Shown piece by piece: positions 32,640 through 44,344 of a stretch of DNA of 64,000 nt (positions are counted from its first letter, which is position 1; each line of letters starts with the position of its first letter). Origin of the DNA: Dermacentor variabilis (Eukaryota; Arthropoda; Arachnida; Ixodida; Ixodidae). The stretch is from assembly GCF_050947875.1 (NCBI RefSeq), contig NC_134570.1:243342584-243406583 (forward strand). The letters are read 5' to 3'. The translations under genes were made by a program, and so were the position numbers. The notes under the pieces were generated by a model, which saw only the letters and a list, made by a program, of their open reading frames with translations, ran no database searches and was not told where the DNA came from.

Positions 32640-33330
32640 CCAAAAACGCATCGTCCCAATGTAAGGCTTCATGCGAACTACGTGTACGACCTCCGCATGG
32701 TTGTCTCGCTTTGATCGCTCTTGTTCATGAGGGATGGCTTCGTAATTCATGTCACTTACTCGGCTAATAACTTCGTAAGGTCCAAAGTATCGGCGAAGGA
32801 GTTTTTCACCTAGTCCGTGACGACGCACTGGTGTCCATACCCACAATTTAGCGCCTGGGTAGTACTGAACTTCTCTGCTGCGCAGGTTGCAGTAGCTTGC
32901 GTCCCTACGTTGTTGCTGGTGTATGCGGAACCGTGCCAACTGCCGGGCTTCTTCGGCTCGTTGTAGGATGTCGTCGACATCGTACGGGTTTAATCATCTA
33001 CTGGCAACATAGCACCCAGTGTGGTCGTTACTTTGCGGCCATAGACCAGTTGAAATGGAGTGGCCTGAGTTGTCTCCTGTACAGCCGTATTATAGGTGAA
33101 AGTGGCGTAAAGCAAGATTGCGTCCCATGTCTTATGTTTGAGGTTGATATATAAGGACAGCATATCGACCAGGGTTCGGCTTAGACGTTCCGGCGGGCCA
33201 TTTGTTTGGGGATGGTATGCAGTGCTTTTCCTGTGACTGGCGTGAGTCATCTTCATCAAACACTGCATAAAATCAGCTCTGAAGGCCGCTCCTCGATCGG
33301 TAATCTGACAATTGGTGCACCATGTCGCAG
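32640..33330 (-). pseudogene. Gypsy integrase C-terminal part
   Basis: The minus strand reads STAYHPQTNGPPERLSRTLV, holding the last catalytic Glu, then TWDAILLYATFTYNTAVQET and TPFQLVYGRK. After a shift near 32980 it gives YYPGAKLWVWTPVRRHGLGE and RRYFGPYEVISRVSDMNYEA, the GPY/F module of Gypsy integrases. The catalytic core upstream (33330-33560) is poorly preserved. The frame runs into the 3' LTR. Confidence 0.87.
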
Positions 33331-33564
33331 TGCTATGTTACAAACGAAGAAATTGGCAAGTTGAACTGCCGTTCCTCGCTCAGGGCAGCCAGTTTAAGCA
33401 TATCGTGTGAAATAGTCCATCTCTTCCCTGACGGTGATGTTGGGAATGGTCCAAGATTCTTTCCAACTTTTTGAAATGGAGTCTTCGGTGGGTCTATGGG
33501 TTGTAGAGGGCCAGCCGGTCTCACGGGTGGTTTGTTGCGCCTTTGAGATTCGCGACGTCTTCAC

Positions 33565-34482
33565 TTAATGCTGCACCGACGCTAAGAATTTAGGCCAGAT
33601 GTATCTGAGACGAATTTTGGCGAACGTCCGGCTGACACCTAATTGACACGACGATGGTTCATCATGGCAAGCTTCCAAAATTTCCGGTCGCATGGCGGAC
33701 GGTACGACGAGCAAGAATTTTTCTGGGTTGCGTCGAAAGTTTCTCTTGTAGAGCGCATTATCTCGGAGGCAAAATGACGATAAACCTCTCATAAACATAC
33801 GTGGGACTTGGGCGTCGTATCCTTCGAGGTGCTTGATGAGTGAGAGCAATTCTGAGTCGGCCTGTTGACGCTCGGCAGTTTCGGAAGCTGTCATTGCTGT
33901 AAGAAACGGGAAATCTTCTTCTGAAGGAGTAGACTTCACTGGTGAGAGGGGCAAGCAGTCGGTATTGTTATGTTTTCTTCCAGACCTGTATACAGCAGTA
34001 ATGTCATATTCTTGGAGCCTAAGGCTCCAACTCACAAGTCGTCCAGATGGGTCCTTTAGGTTGGCCAGCCAGCCAGCAAACAGAATGGTGATCGCAGACT
34101 GCACGGAACGGCTTGCTATAGAGGTATGGTCCGAACTTGCTGATGGGCCATATGACAGCCAAACAACCTTTTTTGTCACAGAGTAATTTGTTTCAGCTTT
34201 CGAGAGAGTGCGGCTAGCACACACTATAACTTGCTCTTCCCTATTTTGCCACTGAACTAAAACCGCTCCGAGACCGAGATTGCTTGCATCTGTGTGGACT
34301 TCTGTGTCCGCTGTTTCGTCGAAGTGGGCGAGGGTTGGTGGGTTCTGAAATCGTTCTTTTTTTTCATTCAATGAAACTTCTTGTTCAGAGTGCCACATGA
34401 AGGGTACGTCTTCTTTAGGAAGTTTCGTTAGAGGTTCGGCAATTTTGGGAAGTTTTCTACAGGTCACGTGTAGTAAGCGCAT
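33565..34482 (-). pseudogene. Gypsy RNase H and integrase zinc-binding region
   Basis: A frame open for 305 codons begins with the end of the connection (AEPLTKLPKEDVPFMWHSEQ), then RNase H: TEVHTDASNLGLGAVLVQWQ, VCASRTLSKAETNYSVTKK, LKDPSGRLVSWSLRLQEYDI and VYRSGRKHNNTDCLPLSP. It then enters the integrase with FRRNPEKFLLVVPSAMRPEI, ACHDEPSSCQLGVSRTFAKI and RLRYIWPKF. The His of the TDH block is not seen because the centre (WLSYGPSASSDHTS) is shifted. This is the longest intact frame of the element. Confidence 0.88.
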
Positions 34483-35140
34483 GGTACCAAAAATCGCCGT
34501 ATTTCCTTCTTGTTTGTCGGCTTTGGAAATCGCGTAACGGCAGCAGTCTTGTCGGGATTCGGAACAGTACCTTGCGCGCTAATTACGTGACCCAGGAAAC
34601 GAAGTTCTTGGAATCCAGACTGGCACTTTTCCTGTTTAATGAGTAGGCCTGCCGAGCAGATGGCTTGGAGCACTAAACGCAGCCTCTGGACATGCTGGTC
34701 GAATTTTGCGGAAAATACGACTATGTCGTCTAGGTAAACTAAGCATGACTGCCATTTCAGACTCGAGAGGACTCTGTCCATGTAATGCCGCCGGCGCACA
34801 GCAGAGGCCAAATGGAACCGCTTTGAACTCATGCAGGCCGTCTGGGGTTGTGAAAGCAGTTTCTTCACCGTCTCTTTCATCTACCTCAATTTGCAATATC
34901 CGCTCTTGAGATCTAACGAAGAGAAAAATTTTGCATGTCGTAGGCGATCCAACTTGTCATTAATGCGGGGAAGGGGGTATACATCAAGCTTGGTCACACT
35001 GTTCAATTTGCGGTAATCAACGCAGAATCGCAATGTGTTGTCCTTTTTTTCTCACAAGGACTGCAGACGACCCCCACGGGCTGTTTGATGGCTAAATGAC
35101 ATCGTCCTCAAGCATCTCTTGCAGCCGACTCTTTATGACC
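34464..35140 (-). pseudogene. Gypsy reverse transcriptase pseudogene
   Basis: Broken frames show EETAFTTPDGLHEFKAVPFG and LCCAPAA, then VLSSLKWQSCLVYLDDIVVF with the catalytic YLDD at 34725-34736, and LRFLGHVISAQGTVPNPDK, the connection to RNase H. The N-terminal palm lies around 34980-35100 and is poorly kept. Frames change near 34870, 34800 and 34465. The enzyme would make element DNA; this copy is dead. Confidence 0.88.
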
Positions 35141-35509
35141 TCTCATTCAACGGGTGACACTCGGTACGGATGTTGGTATACTGGTCTGGTCGCTTCTGTT
35201 ATTATACAGTGTTTAACTATTGGTGTGCGCCGTACCCTTGATGAGAGGAACATTCTGCGAAGTGATTTATAAGGTCCTCCATCATTTCTTTCTGGGCTGG
35301 CGACAGACTTTGGTTGATCGCAGCTGGTGTTACGGCGTCATGCGTAGTTTGGACAGCAGGTGGCCTTGACGCTAATCTACATACATCTGTTACTGCAGTA
35401 GCGCTGTGCAGGAAAACCATGGCTGTGTTCTTTGCGACGTGCTGAAATTCACTTCCGATATTCGTCAGCAATACTTCAGCAGACCCATCGCGTAGTTGAT
35501 CAATTCCTC

Positions 35510-36020
35510 GCGCTACCCAAATACCTTTTTTTCAACAGTAGCTCGACGCTGGCTTCCGCTATACCTTCCGAGTCGTCGAATGCTTCGTTCCCTAACGTGA
35601 ACCAGCATGCTGAATCGTGGTGGCCTCGTTATGTCATCGTCAGTAACCCGCGAGGCAACGTGTTCTAACTCCTCTGACTGTTGCTTGTCTATAGTCTGCT
35701 TCGTAGAAAATGACACTCTAGAATTCTGCAGGTTGATTATGGCACCATTTGTTAGAATAAAGTCCATTCCGATTATTAGATCCTTCGAACATTCTGGTAG
35801 TACGACAAAATCAGCGACGCAAGAAAAACCTCAAATTCCGGTCCTCGCTGTACATCTGCCCTGGGGCGTAAAGAGGTGCCCACCAGCTGTACTTTCCTGG
35901 GGTCCACTCTATGGCATCGAAACGTTTTCTCAGTTACTTGGTGAGTACATACCTTACGACGGAATAATCAGCACCTGTGTCAGCACTCAATCCGTGACCG
36001 TCTATAGTGATGCTAAAGTC
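35510..36020 (-). pseudogene. Gypsy aspartic protease pseudogene
   Basis: The minus strand reads ITIDGHGLSADTGADYSVV with the catalytic DTGA at 35970-35981. After broken frames it gives GMDFILTNGAIINLQNSRV, the end of the retropepsin fold. This enzyme cuts the element polyprotein. The stop after YVLTK and shifts near 35850 inactivate it. It lies between gag and reverse transcriptase as expected. Confidence 0.85.
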
Positions 36021-36139
36021 TGAATAAATTCTCTGTTTACTTATCTTATTCGTCTATTTCCGTTCGTCGTGGCTGATCGGTAAACTTGACGGAGGATCTT
36101 GACTTTTTCGAACGACAGCGGCCTTGCCTCCACAGGTCG

Positions 36140-37400
36140 CTCGCTTCAGTTTTCCTGACGTGGGCTCAGGCAACGACGCCTTTGTGAAAAAGGGGATGGC
36201 CGTGGACTCGGTGATTGGTAGCACGTAGACGCTGGTGTTCGTGACTGATGTTGATATCTAGCAGCCATGTCCTGTTGTCTGGTCAAGTAGTCCTGAATTT
36301 CGATGGATCTTTCGTCATTACGGGGATAAGGTGCATTTATCGCAAAGCCACGAAGACCTACTCTGCGATATGGGTGCATTCTGTAAAGGTGTCCAGCTTC
36401 TCCGCAGTGGAAACAGAGTGGTGTCCGGTCGGGTGCACGCCACACGTCGCTTTTTCGTGGCCTCAGCTCTGCTAGGAGGGGTCGACTGCGCAGAGTCGGC
36501 TGGCGGCTGCTGGGGGTCGCGAATGGAGCCCGGTCGGTGGGCATAACACATCAGCGCACGTCGGCACGCGACGTGCCGGTGGTGGTTGTTCGTGATGCAC
36601 AGGCGGTTCCTCACGTCCTGGCTGCAGAATGGCGTGGCGAACTTCAACCCGAATGACGGCGACGAGAGTTGAAGCTGTCGGCGGGGCTTCCGGATTCTGC
36701 AGCTTTCGAAGCTACTCCTTTACGATCGATCGCACCAGTTCTCTAAGCGTTTTGGTGTTACTGCCTGGGCCTGCTGACAGGAGATCGGCTGGTGCGCTGG
36801 TGACATCATGATTGTAGTGATGGGCATGCTGCTGCAGCTCCTTCTCTATGGTCGTCGCTTCGGTGCGAAACTAAGCAACACTTTGTGGTGGGTTGCGGAC
36901 GAGTCTTGCAAACAGCTCCTACTTAACGCCACGCATCAGATGGCGTAATTTCTTTTCTTCGCTCATTTTTGGATCAGCGCGCTCTAAGAGACGGGACATG
37001 TCCTCGATATAATGCCGACACTCTCGTTAGTGCGCTGGTTTCTGGCTTGTAGAGGGTGCTCTGCCTCTTCTCGCCGATCGGAGCTGGCTCATGTGGCAAG
37101 CAACTGCGCTGAAATTCTTCCCATGAAGATAGCGGCGCTTCATGTTGACGTACCATGTCCTCGCTCACTCTTCTAACGCGAAGTACACGTTGCGAAGCTT
37201 CCGTGCCTCGTCCCAGCCGTTGAAATCTGCAACTTGCTTGAAGTGCTCTAACCAGTCTTCCACATCTTCGAACGTATCGCCGTAGAAGGACTCGGGCGTT
37301 CGTGGTGGGTACACGATGAGCTGGGACGATTTCACCGGGCTGGTCATGGTTGCACTGTCGCTGGTAACTCCTGCCTGCACTACTACAGCAGCAGGAAGCA
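36140..37400 (-). pseudogene. Gypsy gag pseudogene with zinc knuckle
   Basis: The best start is at 37380 (MQAGVTSDSATMTSPVKSSQ). It continues through LIVYPPRTPESFYGDTFEDV and EDWLEHFKQVADFNGWDEA, a typical Gypsy capsid start. Later frames give REECRHYIEDMSRLLERADP and MSEEKKLRHLMRGVK. Near 36400 the nucleocapsid knuckle reads LCFHCGEAGHLYRMHPYRR, where Met replaces the last Cys of C-x2-C-x4-H-x4-C. Gag forms the particle and binds RNA. Stops and shifts break the gene several times. Confidence 0.87.
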
Positions 37401-37525
37401 GTCCGAACTCGGGCGGGTCTCCTCAGATGCGGCAGATTGCGCGCTGGTGTACTGGAGTCAGTTCTCTGGGTTCCAATCGCTGAGGGTCGGGGCTGCGTTC
37501 TCTTACGAACTGCGGACTTCCAATC

Positions 37526-37545
37526 ATACCCCGCAACTCCACCAG
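37526..37545 (-). other. Gypsy primer-binding site
   Basis: The minus strand reads TGGTGGAGTTGCGGGGTATG three bases inside the 5' LTR. It is complementary to a tRNA 3' end ending in CCA. It shares TGGTGGAG with the site of the plus-strand Gypsy at 7429, so the two may use related tRNA primers. Confidence 0.75.
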
Positions 37546-37548
37546 AAA

Positions 37549-37894
37549 TGTAGCACTCTTCAATGAAGCATACTAAACAAACTGGTTTATTGTGGGGAGA
37601 ACTTGTGCACAGGAACTCAAGGCTAAGCAATCACACAATTTTCAAGAAGAGCTGAAAGGAGCCTATTCAGCAGTCAACCGCGTCTCCACGCCGAACGCAC
37701 TTTTCACGCGCCCCAAAGGCCAGGAGCCACGCCATGCACGGGAGACACGCGCTGTATCGCCATGCGCGAGGTGTTGCTGGCGCTCTTCCAATGGCGATGC
37801 TATGAGCAATGCCTAGGAGCTTTAGCGCTGAGGTGCTTGGAAGGGCACGTCGCGAGAGTGCTTGTAACTGGCATGTGGAGAGCTCTCTGTGGCA
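37549..37894 (-). repeat. Gypsy 5' LTR
   Basis: It starts TGTAGCACTC and ends GTGGCA, so the TG...CA ends are intact. Compared with the other LTR it shows many substitutions and the 35 base deletion, which points to an old insertion. Confidence 0.93.
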
Positions 37895-37970
37895 ATGCGC
37901 TGGCGGCGGCAGCTATTCCAGTACCGTGATGAGCTCCTGAACCAAAACACGAAGACAGATCGCAGTGCTA

Positions 37971-38046
37971 TTGTAGCCCATACATGCGAGGACGCAAGAA
38001 TACACACGAAAGACGCAGACACTGAGCTTTCTTGAGTCGTCTTGCG
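37971..38046. repeat. Short hairpin with ACGAGGACGCAAGA-like arms
   Basis: ATACATGCGAGGACGCAAGA near 37980 pairs with TCTTGCGTCCTCGTCTGTAT near 38036, with a loop that includes GACACTGAGC. The design resembles the hairpins at 18488, 43296 and 60931, with different arm sequence. It lies about 75 bases outside the Gypsy 5' LTR. Confidence 0.6.
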
Positions 38047-41000
38047 TCCTCGTCTGTATGCGCTGCACTCGTAGTCCGAGATGCCAACATAGCAACAAGG
38101 CCACATAAGTTGAAGGCAGAACTGTAAGCAGCGTTTGACACACATAAACATTTGTTTGCTGCTGTCTTACCACGGGGGCATGACACTACCGTGCTAGCAA
38201 GGTACATAGCACATCTGACGTAATCTAGTGAAGAAACTTGCGAGCTCCTGTAGGAGATATGGCCAGTCTTTGAACGTCCTGCGCTCAATCTACTACCTTT
38301 TTCTGTATCCAGTGCGAATATCTAAAGGGGGTTCTCGGTGAGTGCCTTTTTTACAAGATAGGCTATTCTTGGCGGTTTTTGGGATGTGGTCGAAGATTAA
38401 AGGTGAATAACTTTAGCTACAGACGCCGAAAAAACTACAAATTTTATTGCGCCGTAAAAGAACATAAACTCTGATTGTTGTGCGGAAAGTAAACTCCAGG
38501 AAGCAGCCTCTAATTCCCCCCCCCCCCTACAAGTAAACTCCGAAAACGCACAACACTAGCCATAAATTCGCAACCAAATACGAGATGGACTGAAACGCAG
38601 TCTTCTTGCCATGAATGGGTGTTGCGTTCTGAAAACTGCAATTGCCCTTCGGTAAGGCTGCGAACGAAAGAAGTCTGCAAAAGTTGTCGACTTTGTCCAA
38701 GTTCGCTTATAGCAGTCATTAAACACCATTGGGAGTACAATATGATACTACTCTCCGTGTCAAAAAATGCAATTAGCCGATGGATCATTTAGGGAACACC
38801 GCGGATGCGAAGCGCCTTTAAGAAACTGCGACGAGAGGCAATTTGCGAAGCGCTGCACTTTGACCTCGGACGTCATTTGCAACTTTCTGCCGTGGCATGA
38901 GGTGTACCGGTGAGGGCTATATTATTAACGAAGCCGGCGTACTGTGCTGTGATCATGCCGCGAGCCGCAGACCAACGCCATCAATGATAAAAAATCAGGC
39001 GGGGTGCCGCAAAACCAGGTAGCGCAGGTAGCCTTCATTGCTGATGCGTGAGGCAACCATGGTCAGGAAGAACTCCTTTCTTTCTCACCGTTTTCCGGTA
39101 TGCATGCGAAGGCCAAAAAGTTGTGGGCTGTAGTGCACTTGGCACATATACCTATATTGTACTCCTGGTTTGCGTCTGGAGATGTGGACGCCCTTCGGCC
39201 TCTCTGCTCTTTTCAGGGTTCCAGAGGCCACCTTTTTTGTGGTTGCGAAAGCGCACGAAAGCTTTTGGGCAATAAGACTGTACGAAACAACACGTTTATT
39301 TATTTTTACAGCCCGGCCACCATTAAGACGGACATTTAGAGAAAATCCTACGTTTCTCAAGAGCAGCACAAGGAGGGGCGTATTGTGAAATGCCATGGAT
39401 AATGTTACGTGTGACAAATATACTGAGTGCCCCAGGTAGATTTATTTAGGCAAGGTTTAAAGATATGCTAGAGTAAACTAAGAGGACGTGACCAAATCCA
39501 TGTTGTTGGCTACTGCACGCAGCATGTCACGCTATAATTTGTATTCTGTTCAACTGCATAACTAAGTAACTTCTCAAGTATGTTAGGACAACTCTTCCAA
39601 CAAGGAAGATACAAAGCGTTCCACGAAACATCTACTCAGTAGCCTAGAACTTCACACTTGTTTGTGTCACTTTCTCAGGCTTTTTTGTGCCCTAAGCAAA
39701 GCAAAAGTATAGAAAGTTGGGCGAGCCCACGAAAAAAAAAAAAGGAAATACGTGACATGCCTGCTTGCGCGCCCCAATTCAAATGCGCTCAAGCGTTTCA
39801 CGTATGAACGAACAACACATTCAACTTCGTCTGCTGGCTGGTCTCTTTGTCGCTATCGTGAACAGCTGCAAGGCAAGCTCCTCACGGACGTAAATTGGAA
39901 AGCCTACACTTTCATCGCGGCCCTGTCACGATTCAAACGGTAGCGTGCCAGGCTAGATGCGCTGTTCGTCGCCGCACACATTTCAGAGCAGTGCAATCGC
40001 GGCGCGCAAGAGGCATGCCACGGACTTTTCAAATTCCAAGTATTTCTTTGCGTATAGTCGGAGCCCATAGCTAAAACGTGAGGCGCTACAAAGGCACAAA
40101 GTCTGTCGCCAAAGCGCGCGCACCCAGATTTTCCTACAACACTCTACAACTTTCTTATTGGAACCGCGGCCCTAAAAGTAATAGTCGCGATTTTTGTTAA
40201 TTATTCTTGACTAACTATACAATTAGGCAGTAAGCAAAAAATACGGTCTCACTTTCTCCGTACAACATCCAACAACATGTATTTGCCTGCGCGCTCCTAT
40301 TGCTTCGGTGTACTTTCACACCTTGGCTAAAATTAGCCACGACACCATGCGATATGGTAGGCACTTTCTTAGTCTTAGGTCACATGAACATAGAAGTGTA
40401 GCAGATTCGATTAGATGTTACGACGTGTTTTATGTGGAGAACGGTATAGAGGATGCGAAAACCACAAAAGAGGGCGAGGTTAGTTGGTACGCGTTTACCT
40501 AAATTAACAGCGCACGCTGCAACACAAACGAAAGAACAAACAAAACGCTGGCTGTTACCCGCAGTGACAGGATCGGCACTATGTACCATTAGTTTTTCCT
40601 GGCTCATGCGTTCTTACTCTATTGTAGTATAAGGAAAAGAAATCGATGATATCGCCTTCAAAAGATTCAGTGTCCAAAATAAACTGTTTCGCTTGCTTCT
40701 ACCGTTGTAGCACCAAATGGTTTTCCATCTTCTCTGCTTAAAAGCTATTTTGAGTGCTATACTTAACTTTCTTCAAGTCTGCAATTATTTGGTTTTATGC
40801 TGAGTCGCGGCAGGTACTTTTAGCGACCTCATTTTCTCCCGAATCTAAAGAAGGTGAGGTGTATTAACAATGGACCACTAGCTAAAGACTAACAGTAAAT
40901 ACCGAATATATCTCGGTTTTGACAGTAGATGACATTACGCTTCGTTTTGATCTTTCAGTGCCTTTATATTGATGTCGTTATCAAATGGGGCAGATTTGGT

Positions 41001-41501
41001 ATGGCCTTTCAAACATCCGCTTCAAAATTACTTGGGCGGGATAACATGCGAAACTTGTTTTTGAGAGGTATGCTCATCTAGGTTCAATGAGCTGGGCATA
41101 TTATTTTAGAAGTTACTGATAGAAGCGAATACTCAAAGTGACTGAAGATGGAACTATTCATAAACGTGACATTTTTAATATAGTGCACTTAAGGCCAGGC
41201 TTATAGTCACTTATAGTCACCAGGCTTTGCCATTTTAAACAGTCAAGAGCAGTGTGTACAATTCGCGCTGACGATCGTTTCTTGAAAATATTACACCGCT
41301 GTGCTTCGTGAAAACAACTGAAATTTCAAGCCAGACGCCGCGCGCACTTATGACGGAAGCTGCGCTCCCAGCTGGAGAGTCGAGGTCAGACGCACAAGTG
41401 CGCCTACGTAATTAGCGTTGCTGACACCCACCGTGACATTTTGAGAATTATACAAGGCGACAGCACGTATTTCCTTGATCGGTTGCTTCACTATACGCGA
41501 T
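38047..41501. other. About 3.5 kb without a recognisable gene or repeat
   Basis: Only short overlapping frames are present (for example 39085-39417 minus and 39100-39339 plus, which shadow each other). No LINE motif, LTR or terminal repeat was recognised. This is the longest stretch of the window that could be unique sequence. Confidence 0.4.
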
Positions 41502-42014
41502 TTAAAGGGACACTAAAGTGAAAAATGATTTCTTCTGCATCAGTAAATTACCATTCTACAACACCAAAAACGCCACTCTTACGATAAGACGTTTGGTAAG
41601 CCAGAAAAAAGCGCAGAACGAAATATGGGTGGCGACGCCTACTTAAGTTCCCGCACCTGGGGGCTGTGACGTCTTGGATTTTGATGGCATCTTCTAGGGC
41701 CTACTCATTATATATAGCGGTAAAGATTGACTACATTCTGTTCTAAAGGAACCAAATATTAAACATGGCAATTTTCGGGCACCTTCATTCAGCCAACGCG
41801 GCCCAAATGCGAAAACATAGTTTGGAATCCCTGACGTCACGCTGACGTACCAGCGCGGGGGTTTCGGCGCGAAATTCAAATACTGATATTTGAACCTTCA
41901 TTTTCTCATCTAATAATCAAACTATGTTTTTTTTTAAATGACTGCCTGCAGGGTTCTCAAACCATGCTTCATTAGTCTAAACTGATTCATTGTTTCGCTT
42001 TAGTGTCTCCTTAA
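41502..42014. mobile_element. MITE-like element of about 510 bp with TTAA flanks
   Basis: The left end TTAAAGGGACACTAAAGTGA and the right end CGCTTTAGTGTCTCCTTAA are near-perfect inverted repeats. TTAA lies at both edges, as expected for elements that duplicate TTAA (piggyBac or Kolobok type), but the superfamily is not proven. The interior has no transposase frame. A related pair of ends occurs at 42776-43729. Confidence 0.8.
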
Positions 42015-42101
42015 AGTTTACAAAAATAATAAAATCCACAAACCGAATCTCTGCGAGTCCTTGTTTTACTCCGTGCCGTAGCAAGAGGGACCTAATTCTG
42101 T

Positions 42102-42141
<40 letters not shown>

Positions 42142-42715
42142 ACATCATTCTTAAGCGCACTGCAGGGCAAAAGTCTCTACCATACTTCTCCAACTACTCC
42201 GGTCATGTACTAATTGTGGCCGTGTTGTCCCTGCAAACTTCTTAATCTCATCCGCCCACCAAACTTTCTGCCGCCCCATGCTACGCTTCCCTTCCCTTGG
42301 AATCCAGTCCGTAACCCATAATGACCATCGGTTACCTTCCCTCCTCATTACATGTCCTGCCCATGCCTATTTCTGTTTCTTGATTTGAACTAAGATGTCA
42401 TTAACTCGGGTTTGTTCCCTCACCCAATCTGGTCTTTTCTTATCCCTTAACGTTACACCCATCATTTTTATTTCCCTAGCTCGTTGCGTCGTTCTCAATT
42501 TAAGTAGAACCCTTTTCGTAAGCCTCCAGGTTTCTGCTCCGTACGTGAGTACTGGTAAGACACAGCTGTTATAGACTTTTCTCTTGAGGGATAATGGCAA
42601 GCTGGTGTTCATGATCTGAGAATGCCTGCGAAACGCACCCCAGCCCATTCTTATTCGTCGGATTATTTCAGTCTCATGAACCCGATCCGCGGTCACTAAG
42701 CAGATTTATTCCCTT
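42102..42715 (-). pseudogene. RTE LINE C-terminus with (CAT)n tail, copy 2
   Basis: On the minus strand an open frame reads RIRMGWGAFRRHSQIMNTSL, LSLKRKVYNSCVLPVLTYGA, GVTLRDKKRPDWVREQTRV and, after a stop at 42367, AWAGHVMRREGNRWSLWVTD and KFAGTTRPQLVHDRSSW. It closely matches the RTE in the 13-22 kb nest. The plus strand then has (CAT)n at 42102-42143, its 3' tail. The copy is 5'-truncated near 42715, leaving only the last third of ORF2. Confidence 0.93.
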
Positions 42716-42775
42716 ACGCCTTCCCTCGCCGTTTCGTCAGGTTGTTCCAACGTCGTGTAATCGGGCAGAGGACGC

Positions 42776-43729
42776 CTAAAGGGACACTAAAGGCGTTAAT
42801 AGTGCGTTAATAGTTAATAGTTCCAACAGAGCGTTAATAGTCGAGAAATTGAGGTAAATGCCGGACATGAGACAATACTTCCCTGGAACATTGAAGTAAC
42901 TTGCCCGATGATGAAAGCAGTCATCAGTTAAATTCTGTGACTACTAGTCAAATACTCGTTGCAAAAAAAAAAAAGAAAACCCTTGTATTATAAGATGAAA
43001 TAAGATGCTACTTCTCCAGTTCTAATTCATTTTTAGAAGAAGGAATTCATTGAAATTACCCTTGAAAATGACGCAGGCAGTCGAAAGGTTTCATTTTCTC
43101 TCGACCCTGCGCCGCGCACATTATCGCGTTTCAGTAGTTTCGTTATCGCGTAGTGCTGCGCTGGTTTTGTGGGCACGTGAAACTCACACAAACTGCAAGT
43201 AGCTGAGAGTTCAACTTCCATATGATGTCGCGGGATGCACGAACGGTCTACGCCACTCGACCAAAAAGCAACTGCAGTGGCCAATCCACCGCTCTGTCAT
43301 AAAAATTGTAACAGCGCAAACACATGTAACCACAAAGTACCAAGGACGAGACACAAGCGCTGTGCCTCGTCCTTGGTACTTTGTGGTTGCATGTGTTTGC
43401 GCTGTTACAATTTTTATGTCAAGTATGCACCAATTCGCCCAGAAAGAAGTTTTAATGAACCACCGCTCTCTCTTGGATCGCTACCGCCGTTTGTCGGGCA
43501 CCGTTTTACTCACCGACGGCAGCAAAGGGCGGTGATGGCGTCTGCGACGTCAACACTCTCCCGGTCGGGTGGAGGGATATTTGAATTGGGATAAAGCTAT
43601 TCGGACCCTTCAGATGTAATTTGCTCGAAAACTAAGCCTTTTCTTGGCACGAAAGAAGCATTGTGATGTTCCCGGAATGGTGTGTAAACAGCCCATGTCG
43701 ACTTAGTATTTGCCTTTAGTCTCCCTAAG
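42776..43729. mobile_element. MITE-like element interrupted by a hairpin retrocopy
   Basis: The left end CTAAAGGGACACTAAAGGCG and the right end TGCCTTTAGTCTCCCTAAG are inverted repeats related to those of the element at 41502-42014. The interior contains no transposase frame. An insertion at 43296-43459, with its 10 bp duplication, leaves about 780 bases of original element. Confidence 0.72.
43296..43459 (+). mobile_element. 164 bp hairpin retrocopy with 10 bp target duplication (copy 2)
   Basis: It is flanked by perfect CCACCGCTCT copies at 43286-43295 and 43460-43469. The insert is a palindrome (arms about 57 bases, GCGCTGTTACAATTTTTATG at the end) followed by TCAAGTATGCACCAATTCGC and TTTTAATGAA. 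It is homologous to 18488-18667, including the tail. A duplication of 10 bases and a one-sided tail fit target-primed retrotransposition of a short folded RNA, possibly the end of a Penelope-like element. Confidence 0.88.
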
Positions 43730-43862
43730 TTTCGCTTTAAGAGTGGAACGCGATAGCATTTGAAGATCCGTGACTGCTTCTAATGCTTCCCGGCAACTGT
43801 GCCTACGTAACCGTCACGGTTACTGGGAAACGCTGGCCGCGAACGCTATGCACGCACGTGGG

Positions 43863-43996
<134 letters not shown>

Positions 43997-44344
43997 CCGT
44001 CGCGATGATGGAGGAGGTTGTAGGTAGAAGCTGCTCAATAACGGCAGCTTGCCAAAGGCCCATAGCCCCAGGGAAACAGCAACAAAACAGTGAAAGGCAC
44101 ACACAGGTATACATGTAATCTGTTCGCAATTTAGCACAGCCAAAAGTAACGGGATCATTTCATAAATAATATAAAATAGAAACAAAGGAAATGAACAATA
44201 ATCAGTGCAATAAATACAGACGGTATAAAGCAGTACAATAAACACAGAATTAAATATACACTTTATAGGGATACAGGTGGAGTATTTAAGAATGTGTGCA
44301 GTGAAGCTGTCGTAATTCCTGTTTAGATATTTTTCTGGTAGAAA
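43997..44344. other. Possible LINE 3' untranslated region
   Basis: The block follows a (TAA)n tract and is A-rich on the plus strand. The position next to a simple-repeat tail would suit the 3' region of a minus-strand LINE, but no coding motif confirms it. Confidence 0.35.

Larger units (their letters stand above)
32252..37894 (-). mobile_element. Gypsy LTR retrotransposon with both LTRs
   Basis: Two direct repeats (32252-32628 and 37549-37894) bound an interior that reads on the minus strand in order gag, protease, reverse transcriptase, RNase H, integrase. A primer-binding site lies inside the right LTR and a purine tract inside the left LTR. The overall length of 5.6 kb and domain order are typical of Ty3/Gypsy elements without an envelope gene. 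Flanking bases GATAT and ATGCG give no target duplication. All frames are interrupted, so it cannot move by itself. Confidence 0.93.

Noticed and set aside
37915..37960. GTGATGAGCTCCTGAACC as a possible hammerhead ribozyme core
   Set aside because: Penelope-like elements can carry hammerhead ribozymes, so I looked for CTGATGA followed by GAAA. The second core block and matching stems are missing here and in the hairpins at 18488, 43296 and 60931.
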